DNA of 64,000 nucleotides. Origin: CAKZLS01 sp963771545 (GTDB lineage: Bacteria > Pseudomonadota > Alphaproteobacteria > Rhodospirillales > Defluviicoccaceae). Every line of letters begins with the position of its first letter. Position 1 is the first letter of the stretch. Location of the stretch: assembly GCA_963771545.1 (NCBI GenBank), contig CAVYTX010000005.1, positions 372,001 to 436,000 of the forward strand, in the 5' to 3' direction. Under the pieces are notes generated by a model that saw only the letters and a program-made list of their open reading frames with translations, had not been told where the DNA came from and made no database searches. This document shows, piece after piece, positions 17,684-25,644 of this stretch. A program made the position numbers and the translations under genes.

Positions 17684-19984
17684 TTAGCAGCGATCCAACA
17701 GCCACCGGCGCATCAGCGGAGCGCGGAGACGCCAGCCTTCGGGATCATCGAGAACGAGTCGGCGACGACGCAGCGCGGCTCGGACGTCGGCATCATCGGG
17801 CGGCGGCTGCGTTGCATGATCGCGGAAGCCGAGGAGGAAGGCACGTTCGCCGGCCGACCGGCTCTCGCTCTCGACGAGCTGGCGTAGCACGGCGTCGCCT
17901 CGGCCGACTGCCTTGGAGAACGCCAATTCCAGCATCTCCGCATCCAACTCGCGCACGCGCTTGTCATTGGCCAAGTCGACGGCGGTCTCGGCCACGAGTT
18001 TCACCAGATGCGGCCAGCCACCGGTTTCGGCCTGGATCCGGTTGATCCCGTTCTCGCCCCAGAAGGATGAATCGAAACGCGGCCGTTCGGCTTCCCGCTC
18101 CCGCCACAGCGGTGACCATTTCAGCGGCTCCGTTAGCAGCAGGTATGTCTCCTTAGGCTCGAACGGCAGCACCTCGATGGTGCGGAGGCTGACGAAGTAG
18201 GACGACCAGTCGGCGTTGGTCAGTTCGCTTAGATCGTGACTGCCTGCAAATACCCATGTGATGTGCCGGTGCTCTTGCACGCACTCCCGGATGGTTGCGA
18301 GAAGATCGAGCTTGAACACGCCCTCGCCAATTTTCGCGTCGATCGCTTCGTATTCGTCGCACGCGAGCAGCATCTTGCGACCGTTCTCACCGAGCCGGAT
18401 GTCGATACCGCCCAATGCCTCGAACAGGTCCGGCAGCGTCTCAGGCGCCACTGCAGGTGGAACATCGCTGAGGGCTTCGCGAGCCGTCCGGCCGACGAGG
18501 CCGGCGAACGATGCGAGCGAGGTGAAGGCATTCGGATTCTGCATGGAGAACCGTGCCATCAGCACGCTTTCGGGCAGGAAGCCAGTTATGTTGCGCAATA
18601 GCGTCGACTTCCCCATGCGGCGGCGACCATATAGCAGCAGGCCGGGGCAACCGGTAGACAGCATGATCTGGCTCTCCAGTTCCTCGATCACCGCCACCCT
18701 TGGAACGAACGCCTCATTGGCCCGGTCCACAGGGTCGCCGGCGCGAAACACCTGCGTGGTGGGTTTTTGGGCGAGGACCGTACGGACATTTTCGAGCTGT
18801 GCCTCCGCGACCGCTCGCCATGCCTCGGCCGCCTTGCGGAATTCGCTCGCCAGTGGCTCCCGGAACCCCGCCACCTGGTGGCGGAAGTTCTCGATGCTGG
18901 TGACGAGTTGTGCCGCCACCGGCTCGCGAAACGCGGGCCGGGTCATCGTATCCAGCCGGCGCTGAAGTTGCGCGATCTCGCCGATCCGGCCACGGACGTC
19001 CCGGACTTCCCTCAGGAAGCCTCGGTCGCCATCAGGCAAGGCCGCAACCCGGGCGTCGAGCGCCGCGAGGTCGCGTTCCGCACTTGCTTCGGTGGCAACA
19101 AGAATCGCTCGTGCTTTCAGCGCCTCGCCCCGTTGAGTCGGATAGGAGTTGATCAGCCGCTCGATCTCCCGCTCTCCGCTGGCGGGATCGATTGCGCCAT
19201 AAGCGGCGAGCAAACGATGCAATCCCAGGAACGGTAGTTGGCATAAGTCGTCCCAAGCTACCGGGTGGAAGCGGTACCAGCGTCCTTGAATCGGGGGGAA
19301 CAAAAAGCATGCATGCGCAGGGTAGTAGTAGGCGCGAAGAAAGCCGATCCCAAAACCGACCCCGCAAGCGGTCCCGAGAGCAAACCCACCAACGATCCCG
19401 ACAATGATCCCGACAATGATCCCGAGACCGATCGCGAGAGCGATCTCGAGAATGGCCCCCATGGCCATCCCCTTAACTATCCGTCTATAAATCCCGAGAG
19501 AAACCCCGAAAAGGATACCACCAGTGATCCCGCTAGCGATATTAACGCCGATATCGACGCCAAAGCCGATGCCATAAAAGATGCCAAAAGCGATGCCAAA
19601 TACAATGCCGTTGGTGATCCCATCAGCGATCCAAGATGCGATCCGTCTGAGGATTCCAATAGCGGTTGCGATTACGGTCCCAAAAGCGATCCCAATGGCG
19701 AAGCCACGCGTGAAGTCAAGAGCGCCGCTCGTGGAGCCGAAGATCAGGTTACCGTCCGCACCGGCTAACCTCATCAACAGCATCCGACCGAGAAATGCTA
19801 TCGCAAATGTCCAGGGCAGGGCATGGGCTAGCAAGCAGGCCCCGGAGAGGAGAGCGCCCTGGCAGGACAACCCCTCGAGCGTTCGGACAACCTCTAGCGG
19901 CCTCCGATAAAGCAACCCGAGCCACCAAAGCGCCGAGAGATGATGGCGGGGCCGCAGCGTCAATTCGCCAAGAGGAACCGCCAT
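17684..19984 (-). CDS. Membrane-anchored STAND/AAA-like P-loop ATPase with glycine-zipper domain
   Basis: A 766-residue protein. Residues 90-215 are a long hydrophobic stretch full of GI-x-x-GI and GF-x-x-G steps (e.g. GIVFGIAFGIFYGIGFG), like a glycine zipper that packs tightly in or through a membrane. Residues 270-410 are charged and probably helical. The P-loop GRRRMGKS is at 453-460 and a Walker B-like LLACDE at 539-544, followed by AAA/STAND-type sequence to the C-terminus (GGWPHLVKLV, then a winged-helix-like end). The start ATG overlaps the TIR stop codon by one base (TGATG), so the two are coupled. A TIR partner suggests a signalling or cell-killing defence module with ATP-dependent activation at the membrane; no exact family is recognised. 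Confidence 0.7.
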   Translation of the reverse strand: MAVPLGELTLRPRHHLSALWWLGLLYRRPLEVVRTLEGLSCQGALLSGACLLAHALPWTFAIAFLGRMLLMRLAGADGNLIFGSTSGALDFTRGFAIGIAFGTVIATAIGILRRIASWIADGITNGIVFGIAFGIFYGIGFGVDIGVNIASGITGGILFGVSLGIYRRIVKGMAMGAILEIALAIGLGIIVGIIVGIVGGFALGTACGVGFGIGFLRAYYYPAHACFLFPPIQGRWYRFHPVAWDDLCQLPFLGLHRLLAAYGAIDPASGEREIERLINSYPTQRGEALKARAILVATEASAERDLAALDARVAALPDGDRGFLREVRDVRGRIGEIAQLQRRLDTMTRPAFREPVAAQLVTSIENFRHQVAGFREPLASEFRKAAEAWRAVAEAQLENVRTVLAQKPTTQVFRAGDPVDRANEAFVPRVAVIEELESQIMLSTGCPGLLLYGRRRMGKSTLLRNITGFLPESVLMARFSMQNPNAFTSLASFAGLVGRTAREALSDVPPAVAPETLPDLFEALGGIDIRLGENGRKMLLACDEYEAIDAKIGEGVFKLDLLATIRECVQEHRHITWVFAGSHDLSELTNADWSSYFVSLRTIEVLPFEPKETYLLLTEPLKWSPLWREREAERPRFDSSFWGENGINRIQAETGGWPHLVKLVAETAVDLANDKRVRELDAEMLELAFSKAVGRGDAVLRQLVESESRSAGERAFLLGFRDHATQPPPDDADVRAALRRRRLVLDDPEGWRLRAPLMRRWLLDRC

Positions 19985-20899
19985 CAGCCTAGCGCCACCT
20001 CTTTAATGTCGATGCTTGAGAGCGGATTATCCCGTGGCAGCAGGGCAGCGAAAGGCGTGCGCGACTGAACCAGCAATACCAGGTGCCGCCTTTCGCTCAC
20101 CAGATATCGTAAACTGATATAAAGGTTGACATCATAGGTTTCTCGGTGTGGTGCGAGATCAAAATGATCGAGGCAAATGCGCACGGGCGCGCTCATTGAG
20201 GTTACGATGCCGCTGAAGTCGACGAGATCGTAGGGAGGTTGACGCACCTGTTTCCGCGATCCCAGCCCACAAAGAACGTGACTCAGCAGACCGTCGCGGG
20301 GAACCGTGGTTGCATCCTGAAGATCGGTGCAGGAGAGCTCCTTGAAATGCTCGTCCTTGATGTGGCGGATCAACTCCCGCCAATGTACGCCGTCACTTCG
20401 AATGAGCAGGTTGACCGACTGCCCACGTTCCAGATAGTTCACGATCGCGTCGCGCGCTGCCAGCCATGCTGGCGCCGGCGCGCCGAGGTCGGCGCTGCAG
20501 GACTGCAGCAGCTTCTGCCATTCTCCAGGGTCCGGGGTGCCCAGGTCCTTCCGCATGTCGACCCACAAGGGATTTGCTCCCGTGATCGCCGCCGGCAGCG
20601 GCGCGTCGTCAAGGCGCACGGGAATAACGATGCCAAGAGCAAAGTGCGGATCGAGGCCGATGGCACGATCCATTTCATGCTGGCAAGCCGTGCTCGCATG
20701 ATAGTCGGTGCTCAGGCAGAGGACATGCACGTCTGCAAAGTCCTGCGTTGCATCCATCTGCCCGATAAGACCCTTCCCTGCTCTGAAATCGGTCTTTGTC
20801 AAGCAGCGGTTCAGCACCGCCCGCGCGCAGCACCGGCACCAGCCGCTCCCACACCCACGGGGCTCGCTCGTGACTGTAGCTGACGAAGACCTTAGTCAT
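19984..20899 (-). pseudogene. TIR-domain protein, frame broken inside the TIR domain
   Basis: The N-terminus MTKVFVSYSHERAPWVWERL (start 20899) opens a TIR domain in one frame and runs to LLDKDRF. The continuation RAGKGLIGQMDATQDFADVHVLCLS, then CQHEMDRAI with the conserved glutamate of NADase-type TIR domains, is in the next frame. The switch lies near 20783-20787 and equals one extra base. Downstream of the TIR domain come about 180 residues of unknown fold ending in RHLVLLVQSRTPFAALL. The gene is translationally coupled to the ATPase. It may be inactive, may be read through by a +1 shift, or may reflect a sequencing error. Confidence 0.65.
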
Positions 20900-21026
20900 C
20901 CCCCATCCCCTCGCGACACTTCATTATGGCGTTGTCGTTCTCAAGTGTAAAACATTGCGGCTTCCCAAGACGCGGGCGTGCTAGCACTGCGGGTGAAGTT
21001 ATAGAGTCTGGCATTGTCCCATGCCG

Positions 21027-22007
21027 TCATTCCGAGGCTTGCAGGCGGCAAGACGTCCTGGACACGGTCAGCGACATCGAGGCGTTGAAAGCAGATTTAC
21101 TGTTCGCGGATGTGTTGAGGCAATCTTCGCGGCCGCGAGCTTTCGATCGGCGACGGTTGAAACGGAATGTAAATTCGTCGAGGTAGTAGTCGAACTGGGA
21201 GGAACGGATGGCCCCATGGTGAATTCCCAGCCACCACCGATCGAAGAGAGCGGCAACGCGGTGAACACGAGGCATGACGATATGGGCTGGGTCGCCGCTG
21301 GCGGAAATGTTCTTCGGCAGGTGTTCGAAGCCGACGTCCGTGAGACCGTTGTAGGCTCGCCAGCCGTCGGTTCGAACCGTCGCACCTGGGCATACGGACG
21401 TTTGGACGAACGGAACGAGGCTCTCGGCAGATACGTCTCGGACACACGCCATGCGGATACGACCGGTGCCCCGCCCGCGGATTTCAGCGGCCATCGCGAC
21501 AATCGATTTTTTCTTTGTTTTGCGACCGATAACGCCAGTCTCATGGCCGCCAACGTAGGTTTCGTCAACCTCAACATCGCCCTCCAGAAGGTCTCTGCCC
21601 GGGCGAACCATGGCGCGGCGAAGCTTATGAAGCCACGCCCAAGCCGTCTGGTAGCTGCCAAGGCCAAGGATCCTCTGCACCCCCAGGGCACTGACCCCAT
21701 GCTTCTGATTCGTCACGTACCACATCGCCTGGAACCAGAGCCGCAACGGCTTCCGCGTTCCCTCGAAAACCGTCCCCGCCGTCGGCGATGTTTGGCGATC
21801 GCATCCACCGCATCGAAGCTGGCCCCGGGCCGTCGTCCATGCCACCGTCGCCCCGCAGGCCGGACAGCGGAAACCTTCCGGCCAACGAACACGCCGAAGA
21901 TAATCCGCACAGGCGGTCTCGGAAGAAAACCACTCATCGAATTGCTGAAGCGTGCGTGGATAGTCGATGCCGCCAACGGGATGGGCTGCTTGCTCGGCCA
22001 TCCCCAC
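21027..22007 (-). CDS. IS1595-family transposase
   Basis: A 326-residue transposase. The N-terminal zinc ribbon is CPACG...CGGCDRQ, as in IS1595/ISXO2-type enzymes, and the DDE-type core contains VEVDETYVGG, VRTDGWRAYNGL and a late YYLDEFTFRFNRR. The last 45 residues after RFNRRRSKARG do not look like the usual family end, so the C-terminus may be altered by a frameshift or a rearranged right end. It is transcribed toward the TIR gene, with 127 bases between. An inverted-repeat copy sits 36 bases upstream of its start. Confidence 0.85.
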   Translation of the reverse strand: MGMAEQAAHPVGGIDYPRTLQQFDEWFSSETACADYLRRVRWPEGFRCPACGATVAWTTARGQLRCGGCDRQTSPTAGTVFEGTRKPLRLWFQAMWYVTNQKHGVSALGVQRILGLGSYQTAWAWLHKLRRAMVRPGRDLLEGDVEVDETYVGGHETGVIGRKTKKKSIVAMAAEIRGRGTGRIRMACVRDVSAESLVPFVQTSVCPGATVRTDGWRAYNGLTDVGFEHLPKNISASGDPAHIVMPRVHRVAALFDRWWLGIHHGAIRSSQFDYYLDEFTFRFNRRRSKARGREDCLNTSANSKSAFNASMSLTVSRTSCRLQASE

Positions 22008-22216
22008 ATATTGTCATTACGAGAGCGAAGTGGATACCCTGTTTCGTGAAAAATGTCGTCTTTTTAGTCTAAAAGAGAATCCGCCGACCTTCGCGTTTTG
22101 TAAACGTCCTGGGCGGATAATTTTCGGGGATGCCGGCGGGGTCGAATGCCCTATATTGACTTGTAGACAATGCTTATCAACGCGGGAACGTTTGGCGTGT
22201 GGGTGGAAGCCTGAAC

Positions 22217-22594
22217 ATGATGCGGGGTTTTCGCAAGTTCGCTCCGGTGCTCCTGTGCGGCGTGCTGCTCGAGGCGTGTGCCGGTGGCTCCGGCGAGCGG
22301 GCGGAGCGCTGCGGGGGCGTGGACGGGGAGTGGGCCACCTGGAGCGGGTTTCTCCAGACCGAGGGCAAGATGCGGGTGATCCGGCTGGCCAGCGCCGACG
22401 TGCCGCCGTTCGTCAACGAGTTCAACGAGGCCTTCGACACCGCCTTCCATGCCGACGACGTGTATTTCGCCTACAAGCCCCATGACAGCACCTGGCTCAT
22501 CACCTTCGTCAACGGACCGTGCGTGCAGATGTCGGCCCGGGTTCCCAGCGGCGAGGTGGAGAGGTTGATGGGCGTATCGGAATCGTCCATTTGA
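22217..22594 (+). CDS. Small putative lipoprotein
   Basis: A 125-residue protein with a positively charged start (MMRGFRKF), a hydrophobic core and a lipobox-like LLEAC at the end of the signal, so it is probably lipidated by Lgt and held at the membrane. The mature part is small and acidic-neutral with WLITFVNGPCVQMSARV near the end; no domain is recognised. The stop overlaps the TTG start of the next gene, suggesting a two-gene transcript. Confidence 0.6.
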   Translation: MMRGFRKFAPVLLCGVLLEACAGGSGERAERCGGVDGEWATWSGFLQTEGKMRVIRLASADVPPFVNEFNEAFDTAFHADDVYFAYKPHDSTWLITFVNGPCVQMSARVPSGEVERLMGVSESSI

Positions 22595-22965
22595 CCCCGG
22601 CCTCGGCGCGATCGATCATCCGGCCCCTGGCGGGAGCGGCCTTCGCCGCCGGCGTGCTCGCCGTTGTCGTGCTGTCGCTTGTGCCGCAGGAGGCGCTGTC
22701 TCATTTCAATCTTTCGGACAAGCCCCTGCACGCGGCGGCGTATCTGTGCCTGGCGCTGGCCGGCGGGATTGCGTTCCCCGACCGGCGGTCCTTGCTTGCG
22801 CTGGCGCTGGGCCTCGTCGCCCTCGGCATCGTCCTCGAATTCGGCCAGGCGCTTGTGCCGGGACGCTTCACGAGCGTCGGCGACGCCGTTGCCAACACCG
22901 TCGGCGTGGTGCTGGGGCTGACCATCGCCCGATTTGCCGTTCCATGGATCCGGTCGTCCGCATAA
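22591..22965 (+). CDS. VanZ-like membrane protein
   Basis: A protein of about 124 residues from a TTG that overlaps the preceding stop codon (TTGA). It has about four hydrophobic segments and the VanZ-family pattern DKPLHAAAYLCLALAGG, then VLEFGQALVPGRFTSVGDAVANTVGVVLG. VanZ proteins are small integral membrane proteins of unclear role, named for low-level teicoplanin resistance. The GRFTSVGDAVANTVG block is the most conserved part of the family. Confidence 0.75.
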   Translation: MTPASARSIIRPLAGAAFAAGVLAVVVLSLVPQEALSHFNLSDKPLHAAAYLCLALAGGIAFPDRRSLLALALGLVALGIVLEFGQALVPGRFTSVGDAVANTVGVVLGLTIARFAVPWIRSSA

Positions 22966-23002
22966 ACGCTTCCCGTCCTTCGCGTCGCCCAAAAACAAAC
23001 GA

Positions 23003-23019
23003 CCCCGCTTGCGGCGGGG
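23003..23019 (-). terminator. Terminator of the small gene at 23052-23234
   Basis: CCCCGC (23003-23008) pairs with GCGGGG (23014-23019) around a 5-base loop. Read on the minus strand the stem is followed within 6 bases by TTTGTTTTT. It lies 30 bases past the stop codon of the small minus-strand gene. Confidence 0.6.
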
Positions 23020-23051
23020 CCGTTATGACGTCGGTTGGGGCGAGTCTTGCC

Positions 23052-23234
23052 CTAGAAGCTCCACGGGTCGCTCGGGGCCACGACGGGCACATCCGTCTCG
23101 TCCCGCCAGCTTCCGCCGGCCACGTGCCGGGGCCGCGTGGTGCCACCCTTCGCATCCCGATTCATAAAGGAATCCGGGACAACAGCGTAAAATACGGGCT
23201 CGACAGAGTCCCTATCCATGCTATAGGTAATCAT
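23052..23234 (-). CDS. Small protein of unknown function (60 residues)
   Basis: A 60-residue open frame starting MITYSMDRDSVEPVFYAVV. A perfect AGGAG lies 9-13 bases upstream of the ATG and a terminator follows the stop, so it is a convincing single-gene transcription unit despite its size. No signal peptide, membrane segment or known motif; it is Arg/Pro-rich in the middle and ends APSDPWSF. Function unknown. Confidence 0.6.
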   Translation of the reverse strand: MITYSMDRDSVEPVFYAVVPDSFMNRDAKGGTTRPRHVAGGSWRDETDVPVVAPSDPWSF

Positions 23235-23624
23235 AGTCAACACTCCTTTCGTTAGTCCGATATTCGAGTGGCTCGACGAAGGCCGGGGTGGTTGCGACAC
23301 CCCGGCCGTTCACCGCTCATCTGGCAACATTGTTGCGTTACGTCAAGTAACCTTATTGCGAGGGCAAGTTTTCTCGCGGTACGGCGTCCCCTTTTTCGGT
23401 AATCGCCCTCTCCAACTTCCCTCTTATTTTTCAATCAGATAGCGTCTGATTTGCCCCATTCAGGTGAGCCGACACTTTCTACAATGTCACTCCATTTCCT
23501 GGTCGAGGGTGTTGCCGAACGGACACGGGTTTTTACGGTCCCATGACGATCTTGAGATCGGCAAACGCGAACATTTCCACCGGTTCGTCGCCAAAACGCC
23601 AACCAGCGAGACCCCTCGGCGAGG
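23235..23624. other. Gene-free stretch with a strong hairpin
   Basis: A 10-base perfect stem, GGCCGGGGTG (23281-23290) with CACCCCGGCC (23298-23307), closes a 7-base loop and lies upstream of the small minus-strand gene. It could be a structured leader or an end of a neighbouring transcript. Nothing else is recognisable in this interval. Confidence 0.4.
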
Positions 23625-23978
23625 CTACCGCGGATCGCCGGCCGAACGCTGGGCCGTTCCCCCGGCGGCGCCTGGCTTGGCGTCCCGCGACTCGTAGAGA
23701 ACGGGCGGGCCGAGTTCGTCGAAGCTGAACAGCTTGAACGCGCGCTCGCCGTTGTAGTCGAGGATCCGGAGGTCGTCGGTCTCGCGGAGATCGTTCTCCA
23801 CCACCGTGAAATGGGCGCCGTAGCGGGCGCGCGCCAAATCGAGCGGGATCTCGTGGGCGGCGAATTTGTCGATCCCCTTGCCTTCGAGTTTGCCCAGAAG
23901 CCCCGGATCGGTGACCGAATCGAAGGACGTCAGGATCACCAAAGGGCCTCCCCCCGTCAAAAGCATGATGGTTTTCAT
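23625..23978 (-). CDS. Conserved small cytosolic protein of unknown function
   Basis: A protein of about 117 residues starting MKTIMLLTGGGPLVILTSFD. The core, PGLLGKLEGKGIDKFAAHEIPLDLARARYG then ETDDLRILDYNGERAFKLFSF, looks like a compact alpha/beta domain that recurs in alphaproteobacterial hypothetical proteins. The start is the second ATG of MRTMKT, because GGGGGA lies at the right distance from it. No catalytic motif is evident, so no function is proposed. The C-terminal 25 residues are low complexity. Confidence 0.6.
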   Translation of the reverse strand: MKTIMLLTGGGPLVILTSFDSVTDPGLLGKLEGKGIDKFAAHEIPLDLARARYGAHFTVVENDLRETDDLRILDYNGERAFKLFSFDELGPPVLYESRDAKPGAAGGTAQRSAGDPR

Positions 23979-24129
23979 CGTTCTCATCCCCCGCTTGTGG
24001 ATCCGATCGAAACACGGTTTCGATGCCGGAATTATAGCACGCGCCTCATGCCGGGACCAACGGTGTCAACGGGATATTGCCCCTCATTCCCCAACCTTTG
24101 TGGGCCGGTCAAGGTCCCGTTGATGCTGT

Positions 24130-24732
24130 TCAGTGCCGCGTGCGCCGCCGCCAGCGATCCCAATCGGCGCCGTCGTCGATGTCCTCCAGCGTCTCGATCA
24201 GCGCAACGCGGCGTGAACTCAGATGCGCGCGCGTGTCCGCCAGGGCGGATTCCGTCGACCAGCGAACGCCGCGAAAAATGTCGGGAACGCTTGGGCTCCG
24301 CCTGAGCCCCACCAGCCAGTAACCGCCATCGGCCGAGGGCCCGAACACGGCATCGTGATCGCCAAGCGCTCGAAAGGCGTGTTCCACGTGCCGCGCCCGG
24401 ATGTCCGGAACATCGCTGCCGACGATGACGACCGGCCCCTTGGGCAGATCGCGCATCATCCGGCCCATGCGTTCGCCCAGCCCGCCCGGACCTTGGCCGA
24501 TCCGCCGCCAGTCCGGTGGCCACACCCGGCGGGTGTTCACGGCCGTGTCGGGGGCGATGGCCAGCCACGGGCGCCAGCGGCCGGTTCCTTGAAGCTCCCT
24601 CAGGATTGCCCGGGTCGTCCGCCAATAGAACGCGCGCGCCGCGACCGAACCGATATCCCGCGCCAGACGGGTTTTCACCTGGCCAAGGCGCGGGGCCTTG
24701 ACGAAAACGACGAGATGCTTGGCGGGAACCAT
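24130..24732 (-). CDS. TIGR04282-family glycosyltransferase (arsenosugar/selenodomain-associated)
   Basis: A protein of about 200 residues. It begins KHLVVFVKAPRLGQVKTRLAR, the sugar-nucleotide binding block, with VIVGSDVPDIRARHVEHAF and GPSADGGYWLVGLRR as central signatures of the TIGR04282 group. Such proteins pair with the TIGR04283 glycosyltransferase and often with a radical SAM enzyme in arsenosugar-type clusters. The TIGR04283 gene directly precedes it, its stop lying 35 bases upstream of the chosen ATG; longer in-frame starts would overlap that gene. The radical SAM partner is not adjacent here. Confidence 0.8.
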   Translation of the reverse strand: MVPAKHLVVFVKAPRLGQVKTRLARDIGSVAARAFYWRTTRAILRELQGTGRWRPWLAIAPDTAVNTRRVWPPDWRRIGQGPGGLGERMGRMMRDLPKGPVVIVGSDVPDIRARHVEHAFRALGDHDAVFGPSADGGYWLVGLRRSPSVPDIFRGVRWSTESALADTRAHLSSRRVALIETLEDIDDGADWDRWRRRTRH

Positions 24733-24767
24733 GGGGACCGGCGCGTCGGTTGCGGGCAACCGGCCCA

Positions 24768-25445
24768 CTACCGATAGAGCGGATCGATGTACTTTGGCGG
24801 GACGCCCGCGGAGTAGAGGCCCAGGCACACCATATTACGGAGCGGCCGCCACAGGTATCCCTCGCGGCGGTAGCGCTCGGCGGAGGTCACCGCGACCGCG
24901 TCAAGGGCGGCGAGGCGGCGGCGTCCGATGCGCCGCGCCAATTCCACGTCCTCCATGAGCGGCATGGGCCGGAAGCCTCCCAGGTCTTCGTAGAACTCAC
25001 GGCCGATCAGCAATCCCTGGTCACCGTAGGGCAGCCCCATGAAGGAGCTGCGATAGGCGACCACATGCTCCAGCCATCGCGCCCCCGCCGCTGTGTCGTC
25101 GAGCGCGAACCGAAAATAGCCGGCGCGCCGGCGATGGGACGGATCCGCCATGAACGCCGAAACCGCCAGCGCCCAGCCGCCCCGGGGAACGGTGTCCGCG
25201 TGCAGAAACAGCAACCAGTCGCCGGCGGCGGCCTTGGCGCCTTCTCCAAGTTGCCAGCCACGCCCTCGCCGCGTTTCCAGGAAGATCGTACCGCATTCCG
25301 CGGCGATGAGGCGGGTGTCGTCCACCGATCCGCCGTCCGCCACAATCACCTCGCAGGGCAGATCGTCGGAAACGGCGGCAAAGCTGTCGAGCGTTTGCCG
25401 CAGGTCGTGGGCGGCGTTCAGTGTCGGGATAACGATGCTGAGCAA
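24768..25445 (-). CDS. TIGR04283-family glycosyltransferase (arsenosugar/selenodomain-associated)
   Basis: A 225-residue GT-A glycosyltransferase. It starts SIVIPTLNAAHDLRQTLDSF and contains VIVADGGSVDDT, WLLFLHADT with the metal-binding HAD acids, and MEDVELARRIGRRR. These match the TIGR04283 rSAM/selenodomain-associated transferase 2 family. With the TIGR04282 gene just downstream it forms the usual two-gene unit. Substrate is unproven; transfer of sugars in arsenosugar or related metabolite synthesis is the usual suggestion. Confidence 0.85.
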   Translation of the reverse strand: MLSIVIPTLNAAHDLRQTLDSFAAVSDDLPCEVIVADGGSVDDTRLIAAECGTIFLETRRGRGWQLGEGAKAAAGDWLLFLHADTVPRGGWALAVSAFMADPSHRRRAGYFRFALDDTAAGARWLEHVVAYRSSFMGLPYGDQGLLIGREFYEDLGGFRPMPLMEDVELARRIGRRRLAALDAVAVTSAERYRREGYLWRPLRNMVCLGLYSAGVPPKYIDPLYR

Positions 25446-25644
25446 AACGACACCGTTCGATGTTTAGAACACGTTTAAATATCGGTCAGGAAACCGGACG
25501 CGCCAATGGGAAATGCAGTCATGACACGGAATCACCGGTCGTGTGACCGATATGCCACGGATGGTCCCCAACGTTTCCGCATTATAAAATACCAAGGTAA
25601 GTTAGTTCTTGAATTGTTCTTTCCCGTTGACTACCATCTCATCC

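Larger units (their letters stand above)
17170..22066. mobile_element. Candidate mobile island: TIR protein, membrane STAND ATPase and IS1595 transposase
   Basis: The 17170-17193 segment reappears inverted at 22043-22065 with about one mismatch over 23 bases, and everything between is accessory: a STAND-type ATPase, a TIR protein and an IS1595-family transposase, all on the minus strand. To the left lies ilvE and to the right a host-like lipoprotein gene. Passenger-gene carrying members of the IS1595 family are known, so a 4.9 kb unit is plausible. No matching target-site duplication was seen at the edges chosen here, so the true boundaries remain open. Confidence 0.45.

Noticed and set aside
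19265..19768. Plus-strand frame rich in Asp-Pro repeats
   Set aside because: It is the complement of the glycine-zipper coding region, whose repeated codons produce the pattern.
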